Of a DNA stretch of 64,000 nt, positions 55,917-64,000 are shown piece after piece. Source of the DNA: Lojkania enalia. Lineage: Eukaryota > Ascomycota > Dothideomycetes > Pleosporales. The translations under genes and the position numbers were made by a program. The DNA lies in NCBI GenBank assembly GCA_010094045.1, contig ML986581.1, forward strand, positions 558,001 through 622,000. The letters run 5' to 3'. Numbering within the stretch: the stretch's first letter is position 1; every line of letters starts with the position of its first letter. The notes under the pieces were generated by a model. That model ran no database searches. It had not been told where the DNA came from and was given only the letters and a program-made list of their open reading frames with translations.

Positions 55917-57498
55917 ATGCAGGTCCCATTGATTCAGCTCCAATGCGGTAATTACACATTCAAAAGAGCCATCATACAGCGCGTTGACTCGATTGTACAG
56001 GTGTAAACAGCTACGACTGGGGTCGGTTCTGCCCCGCCATAAACAGTTGCGGATAGGATAGCTGAAGCAATTCAGGGAAGATTGGTAAATCGTCGGCGGC
56101 TGCCAAATTTGCCGCTGCCACGGCTTCAAGTGACTTTTCGATACAAGAAGAGAAGCCATATGCCGAGGTCCGTCGCTGACAGTTTCTCTCGCAACACAGC
56201 AAGCTGACTCTGGCAGCTATGGATGGGAACACACCCCTCCCTCCCCTCCAAGGACCTGGAAACCCAGGGGACTCTCCTCGATATTGTCCAAGATAACCAA
56301 GCACTTCTCTCGAAAGACATTGCCGACCGCTATGGTAATAAACTACCCTTCCTTTTCAAGGTCCTCTCCATCAACAAAGCCCTGAGCATCCAGGCACATC
56401 CAAACAAGAAGCTTGCGGAGCAGTTGCATGCGAAGGATCCGAAGAATTATCCTGGTTAGTTCGCTCTCTCAGCCGCCGCCGCACACGTACGGACGGCCTC
56501 TGACTGTTTAAATTTTAGATGACAACCATAAACCCGAAATGACCATTGCCGTAACGCCCTTCGACGGTCTATGCGGTTTCCGACCTCTCGCCGAGATCTC
56601 ACACTTCCTTCGGAACATCCCATCGCTTAGAAAACTCGTCGGCGGGGAAGAGGCTGAGAACTTTGAGAGCACAGTCAAGGGACAGGAGACTTCGGACAAG
56701 GAGGAGGACCAGATAGCAAACAAGAAGGCTCTACAGTCCGCCTTCACAAAACTAATGAATGCAGAAAAGAATACTCTAGCTTCTGCTACAGAGGAATTGC
56801 TGCAGGCAGCCAAGTCCGAAGGTGCGAGCTTCGCCGGGTCCGGTGGGCCATCGAACGACGGTCAGGAGCTTGCCGATTTAGTCATCCGCCTCAATTCCCA
56901 GTTCCCCGGTGACATTGGCCTCTTCGTACAATTCTTCCTCAACTACGTCAAGCTCGACATCGGCGAGGCCATGTTCCTGAAGGCAGACGATATCCATGCA
57001 TACCTCTCCGGCGACATCATCGAATGCATGGCGTCATCCGACAATGTGGTCCGCGCGGGCTTCACGCCCAAGTTTAAGGATGTGGACACGCTCACTACCA
57101 TGCTGACATACTCATACGCCCCAATTAGTGAGCAGAAGATGAGTCCTGTCGACTATCCCTATGCGACTCTGGACGCCAAGGCCTATAGCTCCAATTCTTC
57201 TGTTATTTTGTACGATCCGCCGATTCCGGAGTTTGCGGTCGTCCGAACGGCGCTCAATAAATCTGGCGCAAAGGCGACTTTCGACCCAATTCAAGGCCCG
57301 AGCATCGTGCTTTGCACTAAAGGGAAGGGGACTATCAGCGTTGGACCGAAGAAGGAGATGATCGAGGAGGGTTACGTATTCTTTGTTGGCGCGACGGCAG
57401 AGCTTGTCCTTGAAAGCGAGATAGATGGGGATGACGGCGAGGGCTTCGTGACGTTCAAAGCATTTTGCGAACTCAGCGGCCACGAGCAGAAGTTGTGA
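55917..57498 (+). CDS. PMI40: Mannose-6-phosphate isomerase, type I
   Basis: Five exons: 55917-55947, 56001-56021, 56076-56167, 56217-56454 and 56519-57498; 453 aa. Assembled N-terminus: [20 protein letters not shown], then [27 protein letters not shown]. The zinc and substrate site is visible as [16 protein letters not shown] and DDNHKPEM, followed by [49 protein letters not shown] and the C-terminal cupin ([14 protein letters not shown]). It interconverts fructose-6-P and mannose-6-P in the cytosol, feeding GDP-mannose for glycosylation, GPI anchors and wall mannan. Exon 2 is only 21 nt and encodes VNSYDWG, which is needed for the family signature. The introns are 49-64 nt. An internal ATG (56223) would remove the N-terminus and is not the start. 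It is divergent from SGF29. Confidence 0.95.
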
Positions 57499-58180
57499 AC
57501 ACTCGAGAAGTATGGGCTATATCAGCAAAGTGTTATGCAGATGTGAACAATACATAGAACAGAACTCATGAATAAAAACAAGAAACCTTCCATATGGAAA
57601 GGAACGAATTTATCGCATTCTTATCCCCCCATGTTTTACGGTATTCTCACCCGATATGCCGCCTTCAACCTTCAATTTTGACGAGACTTTTGTTCCCGAT
57701 GCCCAGCCTTCATCACGTGGCTTCATGTTCACATATATTGACGTAAGATAATGCATATATCCATAAGTTCATCTATCTGTGACATGGAGCAATCGTGAGT
57801 GCTCACTACGAACGCAAATGTCGCCCAGGCTCTCAAAATACAGAATTCTACAGTGGTGAAAGGGACCGCGCTACAAACACCATCGCAGCAATGTGCAACT
57901 TGGACTAGAAAAAAAAAAAAAAAAAAAAAAAAGGGGTATCTCCACGGGCTACACAGAAACCAAGTCAGGACCCGTAATCTCCCATCCACCCAATACGAAT
58001 CGAAGTGAAGCGAATGACTGGCCTGGGCTAGACGCCCAACCCGATATTAAGAAGGGGTATTGGGGTAAGAAAAGCATTAGAACAACCAAGACCGAGAGCC
58101 GGGTATATGCAGAAGAGGAGAAGATGCATGCAGGTCGTACAAGGAGACGTTTCGGAGATGGTAATTTCCGAGAATACGAT
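57499..58180. other. Convergent 3' region between PMI40 and ARF6, with A24 run
   Basis: About 680 bp. It contains twenty-four consecutive A at 57909-57932. No gene is seen. Confidence 0.55.
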
Positions 58181-59081
58181 TTATTTGGCGTTGGGAATTT
58201 TGACGTTGTTAGAGAGCCACGCCTGCGGTGTCCGTTAGCGGGTGTGGCTTTTGTCAGGGACATGATATTGGGGTAAGGGATGTAGAGAGAGCTTACCAGG
58301 CCTTCGAAAATGCCTTCGCCTGTCGTCGCACAGCTAGGCTCGACTTTCCAGACGTGGTCCTTTGCGATCTTTTCTAGTTGTAGCTTATCTGATACTTCTT
58401 TTGGTCGCATCGCTGTGCTCTTGTGTCAGCTTTAATTCTTGGATGGATAAGGGCTTGTAGATGTGGATGTACCTTCTGGAAGATCCTGCTTGTTTGCGAA
58501 AACTAGTAGCAGCGCATCCTTCATTTCTCGGTCTTGGATGATACGAGCCAATTCGGTTTTAGCCTCGCCAATGCGGTTGCGATCGTTAGAGTCGACGACG
58601 AAGATGAGACCTTGAGTGCCTATTGGCTCGTTAGGATGGATTTTTCTAAGCACCATGCGTATGTGAATATAAGACGGGTCAGGCTATAAGATGCAGTGCA
58701 GGATACCTGCAGTAGCACGCGCCTACCCGGAACAGAATGATTATGCCCCAACATTAACATACCAGAAAAGTAATGCCTCCATAGCGGACGAATCTTGTCC
58801 TGGCCTCCCACATCCCAGACGTTGAATTTGGTATTCTTATACGTGACGGTCTCGACGTTGAAACCGACAGTGGGAATGGTCGTGACATCCTGGTCGAGCT
58901 TGAGCTTGTAAAGAATTGCTGTTCCGGAATATTAACAACAGCATCTACCTAGTGTGGGGATCAATTCTTCTGAGGAAAGAGACATACTCGTCTTGCCGGC
59001 GGCGTCCAGCCCTAGCATCAACAGCCTCATCTCCTTGGATCCGAAGATCTTGTTCATCATCTTTGATATTGACGCACCCAT
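58181..59081 (-). CDS. ARF6: ADP-ribosylation factor 6-type small GTPase
   Basis: Five exons: 59081-58988, 58918-58763, 58619-58473, 58412-58297 and 58222-58181; 184 aa. It starts [19 protein letters not shown]: Gly2 for myristoylation and the KIFGxKEMR start of the ARF6 (fungal ArfB) class. The G motifs are [30 protein letters not shown] and SCATTG. The last exon is only 42 nt and gives [14 protein letters not shown], restoring the normal C-terminal helix; reading through at 58296 (GTAAGC) would add a false tail. ARF6 GTPases act at the plasma membrane in endocytosis, actin control and hyphal polarity, switched by Sec7-type GEFs. The introns are 60-143 nt. The ATG at 59081 is used because upstream codons lack the myristoylation context. 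Confidence 0.92.
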
Positions 59082-59792
59082 TGTGCCTTGTTCGTCTATT
59101 TTCTCGTCCGAAAAAAAAAAAAGTTTCAAGCCCTGCTCGATGTATATCGGATGTTAAAGGTCGGGGACAGGGAAGAGATGTCGGGGCCAGAGATCAGGCG
59201 TGTCGGTACGATGCTGATACGGTGCGACGGGGCTGGGAACGTTAGCTGGAGACGGTGAATCGGCGCGTCGCAGCAATTGGATGCAACTGGTAACAGGTTG
59301 GTCGCGAAGCGCAGTGTATTTCAGTGCGTCGAGCGCGCCGTGCCGAAGGCGTTTGTGGGATTTATCAGGAAGGCTTGGTGAAGCTCAGGGAGATGGTAGG
59401 TGAAACGCAGCTAGACGCGTTGACGATCGGCGCCGTATCGCTCCACCAACAGTGCACACGCACACAGACATCATCAGGAAAGGGGCCAGCCGTGCTAAAA
59501 TTTTATTTAATTACAGCCCTGCAGCCCGCACTACACTTTTGCAGCACATACTTCATGATATCGTGCATCTAGCCGTATAACAGCAATCTAACATGCAGGA
59601 ACGCGTGAACTACTCCTGAAGCCAACAGTAGTTCACCCCCCTTGGACGCACAGCAGCACAGGACAATTGCATGCAGCGTCCCGCACATCAGGGGCCGGTG
59701 AAACTCATGGAACACATGTTTCAGATAACTTGAACGTCGTTTCTATTCATCTAATCGCGAGATCTATCCTCTCGCATAGAGTGTATCTCGTT
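59082..59792. other. Intergenic region between GT8 and ARF6
   Basis: About 710 bp, the upstream side of ARF6 and the 3' side of the glycosyltransferase. It has an A11 run near 59110. No gene is recognised. Confidence 0.5.
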
Positions 59793-60830
59793 TCAGAATC
59801 CATCGTTAATGCCTCGTTTTTTTTCCTCCTCCATCCGCTCCAGGTTGTACTTCCACCACCACGTATGCGATTCCTGGCTTTCCTCGCCCGGCTTCTCGTC
59901 CCATGGCTTAGGACTTAATATGTAGTGGATGTTCTTGACCTTGTCGTCCTGCCATATCCAGTGATGCACGCCTCGCACTCGCAGCGTTTTCAACGCGTTG
60001 TAGACATATGGTAATGCCACCCATCTCCCGTGGAAGACGTCGCCCAGCAGTGATTGGTCCGCGAAATCGTAGTCCATTGTTGACTCGTTGCTCATTTGGT
60101 CCACAATCAAATTGAACACCTCCTTCGAAGGGTTCACCACCTGCAACCCACCGTTCGGCATGCCTAGCCCAAAATCAGGCCGGGCGCCCCGAATTTGCGC
60201 GTCGTCGGGTGTATCGTGCTGGGATGTAAAAGCACAGTTCTCCGGTATCCTATCACGGCGTCAATCGCGCACCGGTTCTCAGTCATCCATGCAAATGTAC
60301 CAATTCTTAGGATAGTGTGGCTTCTTCAGCGGGTTACAGACGCAGGCGTGACTGGCCGCAAATACCCTATTACCCTTCCCTGCCATGCTCGTGGGATCGA
60401 GTTCCAGATCCATCAGCTCATCCATGTTCTGTAGCGCCAGCATGTCACTATCCAATTGGACGACTCTGTCATATTCGACCAGCGAGAACGGCTGAAGCTT
60501 GCTCCAGCAGTCATAGAAGCGCGGGTCGTTGGTATAATCCTTGTGTAGTTTCGGGAGTAGGTACGGGACGTGTTGCTTGGGGATGCCGCGTGCGTCGAGG
60601 GCGCTGTGACCTTCAGGCGGGAACGTATCGGTGTACAGAGCGACGAGCGGATAGGCAGTTTTGTGCTTCTTGAGGCTGTAGTCGAGAGTGAGCAGGCCTG
60701 TAAGGTAGGCCGTGTTCGTGATCAAAGTCGTCCAGACTAGCTAGGCATTAGCCAGGTTCTTGTCCCAATAAAAGACAGGACCACCTTTCTTCGAGTCTAC
60801 CGCGGGGCCGGGTGTAGGCGCTGAAGACAT
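59793..60830 (-). CDS. Glycosyltransferase family 8 (glycogenin/galactinol-synthase-like)
   Basis: Exons 60830-60785, 60736-60301 and 60249-59793; 312 aa. It starts MSSAPTPGPAVDSKKVWTTL, then ITNTAYLTGLLTLDYSLKKH, YPLVALYTD, GIPKQHVPYLLPK, RFYDCWSKLQPFSL, YDRVVQLDSDMLALQNMDELM (DSD is the metal-binding DxD), FAASHACVCNPLKKPHYPKNW, ENCAFTSQH, LGMPNGGLQVVNPS, YDFADQSLLGDVF, PYVYNALKTLR and the HYILSPKPW end. These GT8 enzymes transfer a sugar from a nucleotide sugar with retention of configuration; the acceptor in fungi is not settled. No signal peptide or membrane segment is seen, so it is probably cytosolic. The two introns are 48 and 51 nt. It is divergent from the mitochondrial carrier gene. 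Confidence 0.9.
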
Positions 60831-61172
60831 GGCTATGCGGTAGAATCAGATGGAAATCGGATAAGATACGCAAAAAGAGGTGGGGGCCTCGTGGGCGACG
60901 CAGGGCCTACAAGGGTTACATGGCTCTAGGGTGAATACATAATGAAGAATGCGGCGAGGGGCAGCGGGCGGAGTTAAGCCGATCTCGGGACGCTGTCAGG
61001 CTCGTCACCATCGGGGAGTTTTGCGCGTCTCCGACGAACTCAGAATCTAGCTCGGGATGAATATATCCACTCGTGCTAACGGCACGCCCTGTTGAACCAC
61101 TCTCCCACTCCTCTTCCTCACGTTAATAGGCATGACTGTGCGGCTGCTGTCCGTGGTCAACTTTGCGCGCAA
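60831..61172. promoter_or_regulatory. Shared upstream region of GT8 (-) and mitochondrial carrier (+)
   Basis: 342 bp between divergent start codons. No named element is recognised. Confidence 0.4.
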
Positions 61173-62324
61173 ATGTCATCCACCGCGGTGAGAGAGCCCC
61201 TCGCAGGGCTCGAGGACCCTACAGAAGAGCCGCCGAAGAGCGCTAGTTCGAAGAACTACAAAGGCTTTGTCGCCGGGGTGTTTTCTGGTATTGCGAAGCT
61301 ATCGGGTAAGACTGGCAGCGTCAATGGAGAGAATCATAGCTAACAGAATCAGTCGGGCACCCGTGAGATCCCTGCAACACCTCGCGGCAGGCTTGAATTG
61401 ACCCTTCCCCAGATTCGATACCGTGAAAGTTCGCTTGCAGACGACCGACAAAGCCCATTTCAAAGGCCCGTTAGACTGCCTTCTCCAGACGCTGCGCAAT
61501 GAGGGCGTCAAGGGCATATACAAGGGCGCGACTCCGCCGTTAGTAGGATGGATGTTCATGGATTCAATGTAAGACTAGGATAAGGCTGTGGAGACATTAT
61601 TGACGATAGGCAGAATGCTAGGCTCACTAAGCGTATACCGTCGTGCCTTGAACGACAATGTCTTCAATCCGAGGCCAGGGCTCATGGGCGAGCAAGGCAA
61701 GCTGCCCGTGATAGGGCACGCCATGGCAGGGATGATGGCAGGGTGGACTGTCTCGTTTATCGCCGGTCCTGTGGAGCACATCAAAGCTCGTCTGCAAGTC
61801 CAATATCAAGCAGAGAAGTCAAAAAGATTATACAGTGGCCCGATTGATTGTCTTAAGAAGACAGTAGGAACACGCAAGCTCAAATAAAATGGGTAGACTT
61901 GCTAATTCCATTTCAGTTCCGCAACTACGGCGTCCGAGGCGTCTTCCATGGCCTCTCCGCAACCCTCCTCTTCCGCTCCTTCTTCTGCTTCTGGTGGGGG
62001 ACGTACGACATCTTCACGCGCTTCTTCCAAAGCCACACCTCGCTTTCTACCCCAGCCATCAATTTCTGGGCCGGAGGCTTATCAGCCCAGATATTCTGGA
62101 TCACATCATACCCATCAGACGTCGTGAAACAGAGAGTCATGACAGACCCGCTCGGTCCCGACAGGAAATTTCCCAGATGGAGGGATGCAGCGAAGGCCGT
62201 TTGGAGGGAGAATGGTTGGAGAGGGTATTGGAGAGGATTTGTGCCGTGCTTTTTGAGAGCATTTCCTGCGAATGCCATGGCGCTCGTAGCCTTTGAAAGT
62301 GTTATGAGGGCATTGCCGGCGTAA
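61173..62324 (+). CDS. Mitochondrial carrier family (SLC25) protein, carnitine/ornithine-like
   Basis: Five exons: 61173-61305, 61353-61362, 61413-61568, 61614-61863 and 61917-62324; 318 aa. It starts MSSTAVREPLAGLEDPTEEP, then YKGFVAGVFSGIAKLS. The three carrier signatures are HPFDTVKVRLQ, GPVEHIKARLQ and YPSDVVKQRVM, one per repeat of two membrane helices, with GIYKGATPPLVGWMFMDS, FHGLSATLLFRSFFCFWWG and CFLRAFPANAMALVAFESVMRAL. Such proteins exchange metabolites across the inner mitochondrial membrane. It resembles the acyl-carnitine/ornithine branch (AmcA-like in Aspergillus), but the substrate is not proven. Exon 2 is only 10 nt and supplies the end of SVGHP; without it the first signature is lost. 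The introns are 45-53 nt. The ATG is the first in frame. Confidence 0.9.
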
Positions 62325-62778
62325 GAGAAGGTATGGCTTTGATAGTGTAGCGATTTGAAGCGTCTCTCGAATTCACAGTTGCCACCTACCATAGAACCTT
62401 GGCATCTGCTTCTCCTTCCTAGTCCCTTCCGTCCTTTGCTACAACGCTATTCGGTCGTAGCTTGTCCCTCTACATCGTTCTTATTCCGCCATTTGTCCTG
62501 TCTCATAGGTCTTCATCTACGCATCTCTTTTATGTGACATGTATGACAAAGTTTAACGCCTGTGCTCCTATTTATGATTTGAGACATTTGGTTTCCCCTA
62601 CACCATATGGTTCTTAATAGACACCGAACGGCATTTATACCATCGTCTGTCCTATCTCTACTTTCGTCAGTACACAAGTTGGAACAGTCTTTTCCGGCAT
62701 ATGGCTCTTTCCAAATGTGAATAAAGAGAGTGTTTCACATTTCACTACTCTCAGATCTCGCGATAACAAGTCAACGGA
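62325..62778. other. 3' region of the carrier gene
   Basis: About 450 bp before the relic frame. No gene is seen. Confidence 0.5.
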
Positions 62779-64000
62779 ATGTCAGGTCGCAGGAACTTCA
62801 GCCATCAGGGAGGTAGAGATCGAAAGGGAGGTAATTCTCGTGAACCATTGACTTGCTTTTGCTGTACGGACAACAATCAGAAACGATCACAGCGCCCCTA
62901 TAAGCACGATCCTTGCGGTTTCTATAAGCGTACTGGCCATACGGAAAATGTCCGCTTCAACAATCCGAATTCAGACTACTTCAAAGGGTATCAAAGTCCT
63001 AGACCCTCACAGAACGACCATAGGTCTTGTTTGTTTTGTCAAGGCAATGACTTGACGACCTAGCAGTGTCAATACAATACCCGAGGTCCTCTAACGCGCT
63101 TGGAGGCTACACACAATAATCAATGTCTCACTCCACTGACAATTCAAATGGAAGCATTGTCCCTACGACCTATAGCATCAACCAATCCTGCTGGAATATT
63201 CGGTACTGCTATTTATAATACAAACTCGGACGAGGCATCAAGCAACGAAGCGAACAGACTTATACGGACTGCCCTTACAAATGACGTAGCCAATCTTTAC
63301 ATGACAGAGACTACCCTTCCGTTTCCTGGCGAAGCAGGATATTAGGACGGAAATCAAAATATGGAAAAAGATGGCATTGCAAAGAGCGTACGGTAATATC
63401 AGGAGTCAAATACTAAATATCCCTCCGTGACGGACTTCGCACGGCAGCCGGCTAGGCTCTGACAAACCACCTCGAAGTTAGAATCCATCGAGAGGAAAAA
63501 TTCTACGGTCATAAGATACTAGGAATCCCCAATCGAACAGTAGCAGGGCCAACTTAATGATCTCATCGAAGGGCCAGTAAAAAAGAAATCATAAGATGGG
63601 AATGGTGAAAAAACTTTGTAGAGTCTTTTCGACGTCGAGCATGGAGATAAAGGAAACCCTGCGCATCTAGGTTTCAAGTTCCTCAGAATCGTCGACACCT
63701 AAGGGCCCAAGCAGTTTACAATTGCAAGCATATATCTCATAGAACCCGCGGAAGAGACAGTGTTTAAAACTCTAAACATTGCCATGTCCAAATGCTTTAC
63801 CGGAGAAACTATGCCGCTCAATTCCAATAAATCCTATATCAAGCCCGTTTGGAGTGATCTAGGATGCAATTCGCTCCGCACGATCAGAGGCTAACTCCTA
63901 CACAGTCGAAGCCAGAATAGGGAAGATCCTTCTTAACATCAATCCAGGCACAGGTGCTTTTTATGATCCCCTTCGAGTAGACGAGTTCCTTGCATATTCG
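62779..64000 (+). pseudogene. Multiply interrupted frame with damaged CCHC knuckle (transposon- or gag-like relic), runs off the window
   Basis: One frame from ATG 62779 stays protein-like through many stops up to about 63890, then a shift leads to TVEARIGKILLNINPGTGAF and DPLRVDEFLAYS up to the edge. Early residues include CGFYKRTGHTENVRFNN, which matches a CxxCxxxGHxxxxC knuckle with two Cys replaced, and later SCLFCQGND-TT-stop-QCQYNTRGPLTR. In-frame stops: TAG 63061, TAG 63343, TAA 63394, TGA, TAG, TAG, TAA, TAG, TAA and TAA near 63892. Readable parts between them include ETVFKTLNIAMSKCFTGETM and SYIKPVWSDLGCNSLRTIRG. A CCHC knuckle suggests a retroelement gag or a nucleic-acid-binding protein; I see no protease or reverse transcriptase within the window. 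I call it non-functional. Confidence 0.6.

Overview
This is a piece of nuclear genome from a filamentous ascomycete (Pezizomycotina). The evidence is many short GT-AG introns (45-145 nt) with CTAAC/CTGAC-like branch points, widely spaced genes on both strands, and protein families typical of these fungi: an AmdX/Adr1-type regulator, Fta4, the cell-wall proline-rich protein and a norsolorinic-acid-reductase-like AKR. The class (Eurotiomycetes, Dothideomycetes or other) cannot be settled from the sequence. I built gene models by reading both strands and joining exons so that protein motifs stay continuous, so exon borders are predictions.

Layout. 1-872 (-): N-terminal part of a cell-wall proline-rich family protein, cut by the window edge, followed by about 8 kb without a recognisable gene. 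8.9-13.5 kb: MAF1 (-), AP-1 sigma (-) and the glutamate-cysteine ligase modifier subunit (+). 17.6-21.1 kb: a large C2H2 regulator of the AmdX type (-) with a 7.5-kb upstream region that looks gene-free and carries repeated GTATGTACATAC palindromes. 28.7-34.9 kb: a small zinc-ribbon ORF (+), dynactin p25 (+) and a CSC1/OSCA-type channel (-).

36.9-45.1 kb is an accessory oxidoreductase neighbourhood: an intact aldo-keto reductase (-), a second aldo-keto reductase broken by one in-frame TAG (+), a doubtful dehydrogenase relic (-), a zinc alcohol dehydrogenase broken by one TAA (+), an intact EthD-domain protein (-) and an intact short-chain dehydrogenase (+). It reads as a small redox or catabolic cluster in the course of decay, with no backbone synthase in view.

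47-62.3 kb is denser and mostly housekeeping: a tubby-like protein, kinetochore Fta4, an orphan 747-aa protein, a coiled-coil protein possibly of the SIKE/SCI1 (STRIPAK) type, SAGA subunit SGF29, mannose-6-phosphate isomerase, ARF6, a family-8 glycosyltransferase and a mitochondrial carrier with a predicted 10-nt exon. 62.8-64 kb is a multiply interrupted reading frame with a damaged CCHC knuckle. Most of its stops are TAA or TAG, as expected from C-to-T change at CpA.

Four divergent pairs share short upstream regions: APS1/GCLM (435 bp), SGF29/PMI (326 bp), GT8/carrier (342 bp) and the two AKRs (867 bp). No tRNA, rRNA, intact transposon or CRISPR array was recognised. The best candidates for new biology are the half-decayed oxidoreductase cluster, the relic at the right edge, several unexplained perfect palindromes and the protein-like frame inside an SGF29 intron.
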